Origin: an uncultured Opitutia bacterium | Lineage (GTDB): Bacteria > Verrucomicrobiota > Verrucomicrobiia > Opitutales > UBA953 | Assembly (NCBI GenBank): GCA_903855995.1 | Contig: CAIOAN010000007.1 | Coordinates: forward strand, 186,001 to 250,000 | Length of the DNA: 64,000 nucleotides | Direction: 5' to 3' | Shown here: positions 9,213-18,553 of the stretch, piece after piece | Numbering within the stretch: the stretch's first letter is position 1 | Layout: every line of letters begins with the position of its first letter | Program-made: the position numbers and the translations under genes | Notes under the pieces: model-generated | What the model was told of the DNA's origin: nothing | Seen by the model: only the letters and a program-made list of their open reading frames with translations | Databases searched by the model: none

Positions 9213-10055
9213 TCAGAGGTCGGCGTTGTCGATCAGGCGCGTCGTGCCCAGATGGCAGGCGATCGCGATGGCACATTTCCGGCCGGCGATTGATGCGACC
9301 GGTGTCATCGTCTCGAGGTCGACAATCTCACAGTACTGAAGTTTCAGCGCCGGCTGGGCTGCGAGCACGGCCTGCGCCGCATCCCGCAGGCGTGCGGCTT
9401 CGGTGGTGCCGGCTTGGGCCAGGGCTTTGGCCGTGGCCAAGGCGGCGGGAATGGCAGTAGCCTGCGCCAGCTGTTCGGCCGAAAGGTAGCGGTTGCGCGA
9501 GCTCAGCGCGACGCCGTTGGGTTCGCGCACGGTCTCATGCGCGATGAGGCGGATGGGGATGTGTAGGTCGCGCACCATGCGGCGGATGACCGCCAGTTGT
9601 TGCAGGTCCTTACGGCCGAAGACGGCGAGGTCCGCCTGCGCGGCGTTGAAGAGCATGGCGACGACGGTCGCGACGCCACGGAAATGCCCCGGGCGGAATT
9701 CGCCGCACAGCTTGGCCGAGACGCCTTCGACGTCGACCCAGGTCGAGGCGCCGGCAGGGTAGAAATCGGCGGCGGTCGGCGCGAAAATCAGGCTGGCGCC
9801 CGCAGCCTCGCAGCCGCCGCGATCTTCCTCAAGCGTTCGCGGGTATTTGGAGAAATCCTCGTTGGGGCCGAACTGGGTCGGATTGACGAAAATCGAGACC
9901 ACGACGAACGTGCTTTCCAGCTTGGCCCTTTGAATCAAGGCAAGGTGTCCGGCGTGCAGGCAGCCCATCGTCGGCACGAAGCCGACGGTTTTTCCCGCTT
10001 GGCGGGCGCGGGCCACGGCGGCTCGCAGCTCAGGAATGGTGTGGACGACCTCCAT
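9213..10055 (-). CDS. panC: Pantothenate synthetase
   Basis: A 280-residue protein, the usual size. It condenses pantoate and beta-alanine with ATP to pantothenate in coenzyme A synthesis, in the cytoplasm. Diagnostic blocks are [18 protein letters not shown] (the nucleotide-binding HxGH motif), [30 protein letters not shown] and SSRNRYLS. The ATG at 10055 ([11 protein letters not shown]) matches the family N-terminus; a longer frame upstream has no support. It diverges from xylA, with 138 nt between the starts. No panB or panD is seen in the window. Confidence 0.95.
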   Translation of the reverse strand: MEVVHTIPELRAAVARARQAGKTVGFVPTMGCLHAGHLALIQRAKLESTFVVVSIFVNPTQFGPNEDFSKYPRTLEEDRGGCEAAGASLIFAPTAADFYPAGASTWVDVEGVSAKLCGEFRPGHFRGVATVVAMLFNAAQADLAVFGRKDLQQLAVIRRMVRDLHIPIRLIAHETVREPNGVALSSRNRYLSAEQLAQATAIPAALATAKALAQAGTTEAARLRDAAQAVLAAQPALKLQYCEIVDLETMTPVASIAGRKCAIAIACHLGTTRLIDNADL

Positions 10056-10193
10056 GTGCTCCACCCTAGGGGGCGAGGGCCTGCCCGCAAGGAACACTTC
10101 TCCGCCGGCTTGTCGTTTCCGTCATACGCCGCCGATTCCTTCCTTGGCAGGTCCGGCCGGACGCCCAAAGTCGGAAGACTCACACCTCCCGCC

Positions 10194-11504
10194 ATGTCAC
10201 ACTTCCCTACTGTCCCTAAAATCGAGTTCGAAGGATCGAAGTCCAAGAATCCGTTCGCGTTCAAGCACTACAATCCGGACGAAAAAGTCGGCGGAAAGAA
10301 GATGAAGGATCACATGCGCTTTGCCGCCGCCTATTGGCACGTGATGCGCAACAGCCTCTCCGACCCGTTCGGTGCCGGCACCGCGTTGATGCCCTGGGAC
10401 GACGGCTCTGATTCCCTCGACAACGCCCTGCGCCGCGTGCCGGTATTCTTCGAATTCCTCGAGAAGTGCCAGATCGACTTCTATTGCTTCCACGACCGCG
10501 ACATCGCTCCGGAAGGTAAGACCCTTACCGAGACCCACGCCAATCTCGCCCGCGTCACGAAGGAGCTGAAGGCTTTCCAGAAGGGCACGAATAAGAAGCT
10601 CCTCTGGGGCACCGCCTGTCTCTTCTCCCACCCGCGCTACGCGCAGGGCGCGGGCACCTCGCCTAACGCCGACGTGTTCGCCTATGGCGCCAGCCAGGTC
10701 CGTCACGCGCTCGAGGCCACCAAGGCCCTCGGCGGCGAAGGCTACGTCTTCTGGGGCGGCCGTGAAGGCTACGCCACGTTGATCAACACTGACATGAAGC
10801 GCGAGCTGGACCACCTCGCCGCGCTCCTGCACCTCGCTGTCGACCACGCGAAGAAAATCGGCTTCAAGGGCCAGTTCCTGATCGAGCCCAAGCCGCGCGA
10901 ACCCTCGACCCACCAGTATGATTCCGATGCGGCCGCCTGCCTCAACTTCCTCCGCGAATACGGCCTGCTGAAGCACTTCAAGCTGAACCTCGAGACCAAC
11001 CACGCCACGCTCGCCGGTCACACGATGGAGCATGAGATGGAAGTCGCGATGGGTTCCGACGCCCTCGGTTCCGTCGACGCCAACCGCGGCGACACGCTCC
11101 TCGGCTGGGATACCGACCAGTTCCCGACCGATCTCTACCTCACGACGAACATCATGCTTCGCATCCTCAAGATGGGCGGCTTCACCAAGGGCGGCCTCAA
11201 CTTCGACGCCAAGCGTCGCCGCGAGTCCCACGAGCCGGTCGACCTCTTCCATGCCCATATCGGCGGCATGGATGCCTTCGCCCGCGGACTCAAAATCGCC
11301 CATGCGATCATCAAGGATGGTAAGATGGATCAGTTCGTCTCGAACCGCTACTCCTCCTGGGACAGCGGCATCGGCAAGAAGGTCGAGTCCGGCAAGGTCA
11401 CCCTCGCCCAGCTCGACGACTATGCCCAGGGCATCAAGGCGCCGACGCTCGCGTCCGGTCGCCAGGAGATGCTCGAGAACCTGCTCAACGACTATATCCG
11501 CTAA
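10194..11504 (+). CDS. xylA: Xylose isomerase
   Basis: A 436-residue protein of the class II type. It converts D-xylose to D-xylulose, and often glucose to fructose, using two divalent metals. The full set of signatures is present: FCFHDRD-like ([12 protein letters not shown]), [48 protein letters not shown] and [22 protein letters not shown], which contain the catalytic His, the Lys and the metal-binding Glu/Asp/His residues. The ATG at 10194 matches the family start. xylB begins 4 nt after the stop codon, so the two are translationally coupled. A TTGGCA-N17-AAAGTC sequence upstream (10144-10172) could be its promoter. No XylR-type regulator is nearby. Confidence 0.97.
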   Translation: MSHFPTVPKIEFEGSKSKNPFAFKHYNPDEKVGGKKMKDHMRFAAAYWHVMRNSLSDPFGAGTALMPWDDGSDSLDNALRRVPVFFEFLEKCQIDFYCFHDRDIAPEGKTLTETHANLARVTKELKAFQKGTNKKLLWGTACLFSHPRYAQGAGTSPNADVFAYGASQVRHALEATKALGGEGYVFWGGREGYATLINTDMKRELDHLAALLHLAVDHAKKIGFKGQFLIEPKPREPSTHQYDSDAAACLNFLREYGLLKHFKLNLETNHATLAGHTMEHEMEVAMGSDALGSVDANRGDTLLGWDTDQFPTDLYLTTNIMLRILKMGGFTKGGLNFDAKRRRESHEPVDLFHAHIGGMDAFARGLKIAHAIIKDGKMDQFVSNRYSSWDSGIGKKVESGKVTLAQLDDYAQGIKAPTLASGRQEMLENLLNDYIR

Positions 11505-11508
11505 GGCC

Positions 11509-13044
11509 ATGGCGATCGTCCTGGGTCTTGACCTGTCCACGCAGAGCGCGACGGCGCTCGTGCTGGACACGGCGAAAGGCACGACGGTCGCCCGCGCCCG
11601 CGCGGCTTTCGGCGCCGACTTTCCCGACCGCGGCCATCCGGAAGGCTTCCTCCGCGGTGGGCAGGGCGGCGAAGTGCACGCCGATCCGCTTCTCTGGCTC
11701 GACGGTCTCGAGCTCGCGCTCGACCGCCTCGCCAAACTGACCGATCTCTCGATGGTCGATGCGGTCTCGGTCTCCGGCCAGCAGCACGGTAGCGTGTATC
11801 TCGCCGCCGGCTACGAGGCCGCGCTCGCGGATGGCAATCGTACCCTATCACTTTCCGCGAAGATCGCCCCGGTCCTCTCCCGACGCTCGTCGCCGATCTG
11901 GATGGATTCTTCCACCATCGTCGAATGTGCCGAGATTGCCGCCGCCCTAGGAGGTAATCAGGCCGTCTGTGATCTTACCGGTTCCGTCGCCACGCTGCGC
12001 TTCACCGGCCCGCAGATTCGTCGTTTCGCTAAGCTTGATCCCGCCGCCTGGGCCAAGACGAAGCGCGTCCATCTCGTCTCTTCCTTCTTCGCCTCGGTGC
12101 TCGCCGGCAAGGATGCCGCCATCGATACCGGTGATGGCGCCGGCATGAATCTGATGGATATTCGCAAGGGCGATTGGGCTCCCGCCGCGCTCTCCGCGAC
12201 CGCTCCCGATCTCGCCGCGAAGCTTCCGCCGGTTCGCCCCGGCTCAACCGTGGCCGGCGGTATCTCCGCTTACTTTGTAGTGCGTCATGGTTTCTCGCCG
12301 AAGTGCCAGGTCGTCATCGGTACCGGCGACAATCCTTCCAGCCTCGTCGGCATGGGCGCATCGAAGCCCGGCAAGGTCGTCATCAGTCTTGGGACGAGCG
12401 ACACGCTCTTCGCCGCGATTGAAGGTATCCGCACCGACTCCGCGGGCCTTGGTCATGCGTTCGGTAACCCGATGGGTGGCAGCATGAGTTTAGTCTGCGT
12501 GCGCAATGGTTCGCTCGCGCGTGAAGCCATCCGTCGCGAATGCGGACTCGCCGACTGGCCGGCTTTCTCGGCGGCCATCGATGAGGCTCCCGCGGCGATG
12601 GCCGCGGTGCTTCCGATGGAGGAGGCAGAGATCACGCCTCGTCGCTCGGCCGGTCGAATTGCTTTGGGCGCCGCCGCCAGCAAGGCCACGTTGCCTCGTG
12701 CCGCCGTCGAAGGTCAGGCGCTCAGTCTCCGCTATCATAGCCGATGGGTCGGCACCCCGACCACGCAGTTGCTCCTAACGGGCGGTGCCTCCGAGAATCC
12801 GTCCGTGGCCAAGATTTTCGCAGATGTTTTTGGTGCTCCGGTCCTTCGTCTGGCCGTCTCCGACTCCGCCGCCTTGGGTGCCGCCTTGCGTGCCGCCGAG
12901 GCTGCCTGTGATGCCAAGATGGCTGATTTGGAGAAGGTTTTCTGCGCCCCGGCCCCCGGAGTCGTCCAGCCGAACCCGGCCCTCCGGGCGGCTTACGATA
13001 AGCTTGAGGCCCAACTTGGCCAATCGCTGTCGTCCGGAGCATAA
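11509..13044 (+). CDS. xylB: Xylulokinase (FGGY family)
   Basis: A 511-residue FGGY carbohydrate kinase that phosphorylates D-xylulose to xylulose 5-phosphate, feeding the pentose phosphate pathway. Seen: the N-terminal phosphate-1 loop LGLDLSTQSATALVLD, the substrate-site block VSVSGQQHGSVYL, IGTGDNPSSLVGMG and SLGTSDTLFA in the second domain, and the adenosine motif LLTGGASENPS. The TQSxTA form of the first loop fits xylulokinases. It starts 4 nt after xylA, which fixes the substrate assignment more firmly than the sequence alone. A pair of hairpins follows the stop codon. Confidence 0.93.
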   Translation: MAIVLGLDLSTQSATALVLDTAKGTTVARARAAFGADFPDRGHPEGFLRGGQGGEVHADPLLWLDGLELALDRLAKLTDLSMVDAVSVSGQQHGSVYLAAGYEAALADGNRTLSLSAKIAPVLSRRSSPIWMDSSTIVECAEIAAALGGNQAVCDLTGSVATLRFTGPQIRRFAKLDPAAWAKTKRVHLVSSFFASVLAGKDAAIDTGDGAGMNLMDIRKGDWAPAALSATAPDLAAKLPPVRPGSTVAGGISAYFVVRHGFSPKCQVVIGTGDNPSSLVGMGASKPGKVVISLGTSDTLFAAIEGIRTDSAGLGHAFGNPMGGSMSLVCVRNGSLAREAIRRECGLADWPAFSAAIDEAPAAMAAVLPMEEAEITPRRSAGRIALGAAASKATLPRAAVEGQALSLRYHSRWVGTPTTQLLLTGGASENPSVAKIFADVFGAPVLRLAVSDSAALGAALRAAEAACDAKMADLEKVFCAPAPGVVQPNPALRAAYDKLEAQLGQSLSSGA

Positions 13045-13064
13045 TTTAGGGTCTGTGAGCATTG

Positions 13065-13114
13065 CCCACTTGAACAAAGTGGGGTGATTGGCTGACATAG
13101 GGGACTCACCCCTA
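13065..13114 (+). other. Two small hairpins between xylB and the sugar isomerase gene
   Basis: CCCACTT/AAGTGGG (13065-13083, 5-nt loop) and TAGGGG/CCCCTA (13098-13114, 5-nt loop). Neither has a T-tail. A candidate promoter (TTGAAC 13070-13075, 17 nt, TGACAT 13093-13098) overlaps them, so the second hairpin would lie in the mRNA leader or form the operator. Confidence 0.35.
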
Positions 13115-13120
13115 CGCACC

Positions 13121-14182
13121 ATGTCACAGCGCCCTGTTACCCTCTTCACCGGCCAGTGGGCCGACCTCAAGATCGCCGACCTTCTTCCGAAGGTCAAAGC
13201 CATGGGCTATGAAGGCGTCGAGCTCGCCTGCTGGGGCGACCACTTCGATGTCGTCCGCGCCGTCAACGAGCCGGGCTACGTCGAATCCGTCTGGAAGCTC
13301 CTCGCGCAGCACGACCTCGGTTGCTGGGCGATCTCCGCGCACCTCGTCGGTCAGGCCACCTGCGATAACATCGACGAACGCCATCAGTGCATCCTCCCGG
13401 CTCATGTCTGGGGCGATGGTAATCCCGAAGGCGTCCGCCAGCGCGCGTGTGCCGAGATGGCGTTGACCGCTCAGGCCGCCCGCAAGTTCTTCGACGCCGG
13501 CAAGGCCTACATGGCCAGCAAGCCGAAGGGCTCCGGCAAGACCGTCGTCAACGGTTTCACCGGCTCCTCCATCTGGCACGCCATCTACGCCTTCCCGCCC
13601 ACCAACCAGGCCTACCTGCAGAAGGGTTACGACGACTTCGCCAAGCGCTGGAAGCCCATCCTCGAGGTCTTCGAAAAGAACGACGTCTACTTCGGCCTCG
13701 AAGTGCACCCGACCGAGATCGCTTTCGACATCGCCTCCGCCCAGCGTGCGCTCGACGCCGTCGGTAACCACAAGCGCTTCGGCTTCAACTACGACCCCAG
13801 CCACCTCGGCTACCAGGGCGTCGACTACGTGAAGTTCATCCGCACCTTCGGCAAGCAGATCCATCACGCCCACATGAAAGACGTCTGGTGGGGTCACGGT
13901 GACGGCACGGTCGGCGTGTTCGGCGGCCATACCGATTTCTGTGACGCTCGTCGCGCTTGGGATTTCCGCTCTGTCGGCCGCGGCGATATCCGCTTCGAGG
14001 ACGTCATCGTCGCCCTCAATGACGTCGGCTACGCCGGCCCCCTCTCGGTCGAATGGGAAGACGGCCGCATGGACCGCTTCTTTGGTGCCGCCGAATCGGC
14101 CGCCTACGTCAAGAAGCTCTCCTTCCCGACCAACAAGGTCGCCTTCGACGCCGCCTTCGACAAGTCCGCCCAGGGCAAATAA
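13121..14182 (+). CDS. Sugar phosphate isomerase/epimerase (AP endonuclease-2 type TIM barrel)
   Basis: A 353-residue TIM-barrel protein of the xylose-isomerase-like superfamily. The barrel ligand positions can be seen: [12 protein letters not shown] (Glu), [17 protein letters not shown] (Asp, His), [11 protein letters not shown] (His, Asp) and GPLSVEWED (Glu). Such proteins interconvert or dehydrate sugars and inositols with a bound divalent metal. It stands at the head of a run with two Gfo/Idh oxidoreductases (21 and 11 nt spacings), the typical neighbourhood of Verrucomicrobia and Planctomycetes sugar-oxidation modules. The exact substrate is unknown. The ATG at 13121 is preferred to an upstream in-frame start that would overlap the hairpins. 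Confidence 0.85.
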   Translation: MSQRPVTLFTGQWADLKIADLLPKVKAMGYEGVELACWGDHFDVVRAVNEPGYVESVWKLLAQHDLGCWAISAHLVGQATCDNIDERHQCILPAHVWGDGNPEGVRQRACAEMALTAQAARKFFDAGKAYMASKPKGSGKTVVNGFTGSSIWHAIYAFPPTNQAYLQKGYDDFAKRWKPILEVFEKNDVYFGLEVHPTEIAFDIASAQRALDAVGNHKRFGFNYDPSHLGYQGVDYVKFIRTFGKQIHHAHMKDVWWGHGDGTVGVFGGHTDFCDARRAWDFRSVGRGDIRFEDVIVALNDVGYAGPLSVEWEDGRMDRFFGAAESAAYVKKLSFPTNKVAFDAAFDKSAQGK

Positions 14183-14203
14183 TCACCCCTCTGTCGTTCT
14201 AAA

Positions 14204-15307
14204 ATGAAGGAAATGACCAAGGGCACGTCTACCAAAGTAGGCGTCATCGGAGCAGGCGGCATGCTCCAGTACCACGCCGCCGGCTTCAAGCAGGCGGGCG
14301 CGGAGATCCTCGCCGTCGCGGACCCCGCGCCGGGCGCCGCCCAGAAGGCCGCGACCAAGTGGGGCGTCCCGCACGCCTACGAGTCCGTCGACGCCATGCT
14401 CAAGGCGCACCCGGAACTCGATGCCGTCAGTGTCATCGTCCCGAACAAGTTCCACGCTTCGCTCGCCATCCAGTGCCTCAACGCCGGCAAGCACGTGTTC
14501 TGCGAGAAGCCTCCCGCGCTCAGCGCTCCGGAAGTGCTCGAGATCATCGCCGCTTCCAAGAAGTCCGGTAAGCACGTGATGTTCAATTTTAATAACCGCG
14601 CCCGTCCCGAGTCGCAGGCGATGATCAAGTACGTCGAGCAGGGTCAGGTCGGTAAAATCAACTCCGCGCAGGCGAAGTGGATCCGCCGCACGGGTATCCC
14701 GGGCTTTGGCGGCTGGTTCACCACCAAGGAGCTCTCCGGCGGCGGACCGCTCATCGACCTGCTACACATGGTTGACCTTGCGATGTATTTCATGGGTTAT
14801 CCCGAGCCGGCGCACGTCCTCGGTCAGACCTTCAACGATTTCATCCAGGACAAGTCCTTCAAGGGTCCTTGGGGTATCCCGGACCGCGTCGGCGGCGTCA
14901 CCGACGTCGAGAACGCCGCGCATGGCTTCGTCACCTTCAAGACCGGCCAGGTGTTAACCCTGCAGGTCTCCTGGGCCGAGATGATCAAGCGCGAGGAAGT
15001 CTCTGTCGTCTTCCAGGGCACCAAGGCCGGCGGCAAGGTCGAGCGCCTCTTCGGCATCGACGGCCTCGACAACACCGCGATCGATACCTGCGAGCTCTAC
15101 GTCCAGGAAAACGGCAACAGCGTGAACCGCTCCATCGTCACGCCGGCGTGCGAGGACATGGGCCGCATCGCCTCCGCCGCGAACTTCATCGAGGCGATCG
15201 AAGGCCGCGCAAAACCGCTGAATACGCCTGAGCAGGCCTACCGCCTCATGCAGGTCATCGACGCCATCTACGCTTCGGCGAAGTCCGGCCAGCCCGTCTC
15301 TCTCTGA
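14204..15307 (+). CDS. Gfo/Idh/MocA family oxidoreductase
   Basis: A 367-residue NAD(P)-dependent sugar or inositol dehydrogenase. The N-terminal Rossmann fold shows KVGVIGAGGMLQYHAAG (nucleotide loop) and HVFCEKPPALS, the EKP motif whose Lys is catalytic in this family; a C-terminal alpha/beta domain with GGGPLIDLLHMVDLAMYFMG follows. Cytoplasmic: no signal sequence is visible, unlike many members from this phylum that carry a Tat signal. It lies between the TIM-barrel isomerase and a second oxidoreductase, so the three probably form one oxidation-isomerization route. The substrate cannot be told. Confidence 0.9.
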   Translation: MKEMTKGTSTKVGVIGAGGMLQYHAAGFKQAGAEILAVADPAPGAAQKAATKWGVPHAYESVDAMLKAHPELDAVSVIVPNKFHASLAIQCLNAGKHVFCEKPPALSAPEVLEIIAASKKSGKHVMFNFNNRARPESQAMIKYVEQGQVGKINSAQAKWIRRTGIPGFGGWFTTKELSGGGPLIDLLHMVDLAMYFMGYPEPAHVLGQTFNDFIQDKSFKGPWGIPDRVGGVTDVENAAHGFVTFKTGQVLTLQVSWAEMIKREEVSVVFQGTKAGGKVERLFGIDGLDNTAIDTCELYVQENGNSVNRSIVTPACEDMGRIASAANFIEAIEGRAKPLNTPEQAYRLMQVIDAIYASAKSGQPVSL

Positions 15308-15318
15308 TCAACACACCT

Positions 15319-16488
15319 ATGGCATCCCTTAATCGCAAACTCCGCATGGGCATGGTCGGCGGCGGTCGCGGCGCCTTCATCGGCGGCGTGCATCGCATGG
15401 CCGCTGCCCTCGACGGCAAGATCGACCTCGTCGCTGGCGCATTCTCATCGGACCCCGAGAAGTCCCGCCTCTCCGGCCAGGACTTCAACCTCGACCCCGC
15501 CCGTGTTTACGCTTCGTACGCTGAGATGGCCAAGGCTGAGGCCAAGCGCCCGTTGGGTGACCGCATCGACTTCGTGTCGATCGTCGCGCGCAATGACCTG
15601 CACTACCCCGTGGCCAAGGCTTTCCTTGAAGCCGGCATCCACGTGATCTGTGAGAAGCCGCTGGCGTTCTCCCTAGCCGAAGCGAAGAAGCTCAAGGCCG
15701 TCGTCAAGAAGAGCGGCCTGGTCTTCGCCCTGCTGCATAACTACACCGGTTACCCGATGGTCAAGGAAGCCCGCGACTTCGTGGCCGCCGGCAAACTCGG
15801 CAAGATTAACAAGATCCTCGTCGAGTACCCGCAGGGTTACGGCATCGGCGCGCTGCAGTCCGGCAAGATTCAGAAGATCGCTAACTGGCGCATGGACCCG
15901 AACTGCTCCGGTGTCTCGAATTGTGTCGGCGACATCGGCACGCACGCCGAGAACCTCGTCCAGTACGTCACCGGCCTCGAAATCAAGGAGATTGCCGCCG
16001 ACCTCAGCACCTTTATCCCCGGTCGTCTGCTTGACGACGACGCCAACATGCTCGTCCGCTACAAGGGTGGTGCGAAGGGCGTCCTACACGCCTCGCAGAT
16101 CTCCACCGGTGACGAGAACAATCTGAACATCCGCGTCTACGGCACTCTGGCTTCGCTCGAGTGGCACCAAGAGCATCCGAATGAATTGATCGTGAAGTAT
16201 CTCGACCAGCCCCGTCAGACGCACCGCCGCGGCAACTCCTACAATGGCGCCGCCTGCAAGAAGTATAGCCGCACGCCGTTTGGTCACCCGGAAGCCTTCA
16301 TCGAAGCCTTCGCGAATATCTATCGCGCGGCGTCCGAGGCCATCACCGACCGTCTCGAAGGCCGCAAGGCACCGAAGGAAGGTTACGACTTCCCGTCAAT
16401 CGACGACGGCGTCACCGGCATGGCGTTCATCGAAGCCGCGGTGAAGTCTTCCAAGGGTAACGCCCGCTGGACCAAGCTCGCCGACTAA
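15319..16488 (+). CDS. Gfo/Idh/MocA family oxidoreductase
   Basis: A 389-residue oxidoreductase, a different subfamily from its upstream neighbour. Seen: RMGMVGGGRGAFIGGVHR (dinucleotide loop), GIHVICEKPLAFS with the EKP motif near residue 110, and the C-terminal domain with SNCVGDIGTHAENLVQYVTG, including the conserved Asp and His of the active site. The length and the GGGRGAFIGxVHR loop resemble members that act on inositols or on keto-sugars. It is the last gene of the block that starts at 13121 and is followed at once by a strong terminator. Confidence 0.9.
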   Translation: MASLNRKLRMGMVGGGRGAFIGGVHRMAAALDGKIDLVAGAFSSDPEKSRLSGQDFNLDPARVYASYAEMAKAEAKRPLGDRIDFVSIVARNDLHYPVAKAFLEAGIHVICEKPLAFSLAEAKKLKAVVKKSGLVFALLHNYTGYPMVKEARDFVAAGKLGKINKILVEYPQGYGIGALQSGKIQKIANWRMDPNCSGVSNCVGDIGTHAENLVQYVTGLEIKEIAADLSTFIPGRLLDDDANMLVRYKGGAKGVLHASQISTGDENNLNIRVYGTLASLEWHQEHPNELIVKYLDQPRQTHRRGNSYNGAACKKYSRTPFGHPEAFIEAFANIYRAASEAITDRLEGRKAPKEGYDFPSIDDGVTGMAFIEAAVKSSKGNARWTKLAD

Positions 16489-16509
16489 GGCGCGCGTCAG
16501 TCCGTCACG

Positions 16510-16541
16510 AAGGCCCCGGTTTCCGGGGCCTTCTTATTTAT
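16510..16541 (+). terminator. Terminator after the second Gfo/Idh gene
   Basis: AAGGCCCCGG/CCGGGGCCTT with a TTT loop, then CTTATTTATT. It lies between convergent genes and overlaps the end of tspO. Confidence 0.85.
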
Positions 16542-17007
16542 TGAGCCACCAGATGCTCGCGTTGAGCACAGTGGCGAAGCTGACCCAGAGCAGGTGGATG
16601 ATTTGAAGCTTGGCGTGGTCGCGGTGTTGCGGCCAAAGCTGGCGAATCCAGACCACGAGTAAGGCGAGATAAGCGAGCACGTCGACCAATGCCAGATCTG
16701 GACGGTGCATCCCGAAGAAGAGCAAGGACCAGAGCGCATTCGCCGGCAGGATGATGAAGAAGGTCCGGCGGGCGGCCCGGTCGTCCCAGGCCGCGGAGGC
16801 AGCCAAAGCCGTCCAGACGTAGAGCATGAACCAGACGGGTCCGAAGATCCAGTTGGGTGGATTGAACCAGGGTTTGTTCAACCCGGCGTACCATCCTTTG
16901 ATTTCGGGCATCGTGGCATCGGCGCTTAGCGCCCCGATGACAGTGCAGAGTATGGAGAGAAGGACGGCCCGTCCGATGTTCCTTGGCTGTGCCGGGGCTG
17001 ATTTCAT
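16534..17007 (-). CDS. tspO: TspO/MBR family membrane protein
   Basis: A 157-residue protein with five hydrophobic segments, the usual TspO size and topology. The conserved WYAGLNKPWFNPPNWIFGPVW block sits near the start, and W-x-x-L-N near the end (ATVLNASIWWLN). TspO proteins bind tetrapyrroles and sterol-like ligands and influence porphyrin turnover and stress responses; the bacterial role is not firmly known. The ATG at 17007 was chosen; a TTG six codons upstream is possible. Single gene, divergent from dapL with about 97 nt between them. Confidence 0.88.
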   Translation of the reverse strand: MKSAPAQPRNIGRAVLLSILCTVIGALSADATMPEIKGWYAGLNKPWFNPPNWIFGPVWFMLYVWTALAASAAWDDRAARRTFFIILPANALWSLLFFGMHRPDLALVDVLAYLALLVVWIRQLWPQHRDHAKLQIIHLLWVSFATVLNASIWWLNK

Positions 17008-17061
17008 GACCCCAATATTAGCCAAGGTTTGGCTGAGGCAAGGCCTGGGGGCGGAGTCCGC

Positions 17062-17090
17062 TTGCCATCCGTCGTATTGCCCCTCTTTTT
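17062..17090 (+). promoter_or_regulatory. Candidate dapL promoter
   Basis: TTGCCA, 17 nt, CTTTTT. The -10 box is poor and ends 14 nt before the dapL ATG. Confidence 0.3.
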
Positions 17091-17104
17091 AGGGCCTTAA
17101 CACC

Positions 17105-18349
17105 ATGTCCGACTCCTACATCCAGCAGCTCTTCGCCGAACGCATCGGCGGCGTCAATTACGGCAAGTCGACCGCCATCTATAAGTTCGAGAAGATCAAG
17201 CGCGCCAAGGCCGCCGCTAAGAAGGCCAAGCCAGATGTCGCCCTCATCGACCTCGGCGTCGGCGAGCCCGACGAGATGGCCTTCCCGATGGTGGTGAAGG
17301 CGCTGCAGACCGAAGTCGCGAAGCCTGAGAACCGCGGCTACGCCGACAATGGTGGCGCGGACTTCAAGCAGGCCGCCGCCCGCTATATGCAGAACCTCTT
17401 CGGCGTGACCGTCGACGCTGACACCGAAGTCCTCCACTCGATCGGCTCCAAAGCTGCTCTCTCGATTCTGCCGGGCTGCCTCATTAATCCTGGCGACTAC
17501 GTGCTCATGACCGTCCCGGGTTACCCCGTGTTCGGCACGCACGCTAAATATTACGGCGGCCTCGTCCATAACCTGAAGCTCACCGCCGAGAACAACTTCC
17601 TGCCGGACCTGAAGTCCATTCCCGCCGACATCCTGGCCAAGGCCAAGGTGCTTGTCCTCAACTACCCGAACAACCCGACCGGCGCCTGTGCCACGCGTAA
17701 GTTCTTCGAGGAGGTCGTCGCCTTTGCCAAGCAGCACAACCTCGTCGTCATCCAGGACGCCGCCTACGGCTCGCTCCACTTCGGCAAGGAGCAAGTCTCG
17801 ATCCTGCAGGTTCCCGGTGCCAAGGATGTGGCCCTCGAGCTGCACTCTCTTTCCAAGAGCCACAATATGACCGGCTGGCGCATCGGCTTCGTCGCCGGCA
17901 ATGCGCTGCTTGTCCGCGCCTACGGCGATGTGAAGGACAATTCCGATTCTGGCCAGTTCCTCGGCATTCAGAAGGCTGGCGCCGCTGGCCTCGACGAAGT
18001 CTCCATCCCGAAGGCCATCGCCGCCAAATATTCCCGCCGCATGGACAAGCTCGTCGGCGTCCTCGCCAAACTCGGTTTCCAGGTGCGTAAGCCCGGCGCC
18101 GGTTTCTTCCTCTACATGCCCGCCCCGAAGTCCGCCACCGGTCCGTCCGGCACCGTGAGCTTCGAGTCCGGCGAAGCCTTCTCGCAGTGGATGATTACCG
18201 AGCACCTCATCTCGACCGTGCCTTGGGATGATTGCGGCTCCTTTGTTCGTTTCTCCGTGACCTTCGTTTCCGATAAGGGCGAGGCCGGCGAAGGCGAAGT
18301 CATCGCCGAGGTCGAACACCGTCTGGCCCCTTGGAAATTCAGCTTCTGA
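17105..18349 (+). CDS. dapL: L,L-diaminopimelate aminotransferase
   Basis: A 414-residue class I/II aminotransferase that makes L,L-diaminopimelate from tetrahydrodipicolinate in one step with glutamate as donor, for lysine and peptidoglycan. Diagnostic features: INPLGVGEPDE-like start (IDLGVGEPDEMAFP), YADNGGADFKQAAARYM, LNYPNNPTGACATRKFF, QDAAYGSLHF and the pyridoxal-phosphate lysine in SLSKSHNMTGWRIGF. The DapL route is characteristic of plants, Chlamydiae and many Verrucomicrobia. No other dap gene is in the window. It is followed 76 nt later by tRNA-Phe. Confidence 0.95.
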   Translation: MSDSYIQQLFAERIGGVNYGKSTAIYKFEKIKRAKAAAKKAKPDVALIDLGVGEPDEMAFPMVVKALQTEVAKPENRGYADNGGADFKQAAARYMQNLFGVTVDADTEVLHSIGSKAALSILPGCLINPGDYVLMTVPGYPVFGTHAKYYGGLVHNLKLTAENNFLPDLKSIPADILAKAKVLVLNYPNNPTGACATRKFFEEVVAFAKQHNLVVIQDAAYGSLHFGKEQVSILQVPGAKDVALELHSLSKSHNMTGWRIGFVAGNALLVRAYGDVKDNSDSGQFLGIQKAGAAGLDEVSIPKAIAAKYSRRMDKLVGVLAKLGFQVRKPGAGFFLYMPAPKSATGPSGTVSFESGEAFSQWMITEHLISTVPWDDCGSFVRFSVTFVSDKGEAGEGEVIAEVEHRLAPWKFSF

Positions 18350-18380
18350 AGGCCTTTTTAAGCCTCTCTTTCTTGTCGGA

Positions 18381-18409
18381 TTGACAGGGGAGGTAGGCTT
18401 TGTCCTTCT
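18381..18409 (+). promoter_or_regulatory. tRNA-Phe promoter
   Basis: A perfect TTGACA, 17 nt, then CCTTCT, ending 16 nt before the tRNA. The -10 box differs from TATAAT, but the same layout precedes tRNA-Asn (TTGACA, 17 nt, CCTTGA). Confidence 0.55.
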
Positions 18410-18425
18410 GAACATCCAGTTAATT

Positions 18426-18501
18426 GGCCTGATAGCTCAGTTGGTAGAGCAGACGCCTGAAGAGCGTCGTGTCGTTGGTTCGATTCCGACTCAGGCCACC
18501 A
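18426..18501 (+). tRNA. tRNA-Phe (GAA)
   Basis: 76 nt with CCA encoded. Acceptor GGCCTGA/TCAGGCC, D arm GCTC/GAGC, anticodon stem GACGC/GCGTC around loop CTGAAGA (anticodon GAA), T arm with TTCGATT. Confidence 0.97.
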
Positions 18502-18508
18502 TTTAACG

Positions 18509-18547
18509 CCAGCCCGTTCGATTTAACCCGAACGGGCTGGTCTCTTT
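18509..18547 (+). terminator. Terminator after tRNA-Phe
   Basis: A perfect 12-bp stem CCAGCCCGTTCG/CGAACGGGCTGG with an 8-nt loop, then TCTCTTT. Confidence 0.85.
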
Positions 18548-18553
18548 GGTGGT

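Noticed and set aside
10197-11735. 512-codon minus-strand frame opposite xylA and the start of xylB
   Set aside because: Shadow of xylA, which has complete catalytic motifs; the antisense product is Glu/Val/Gly-rich without a recognisable family.
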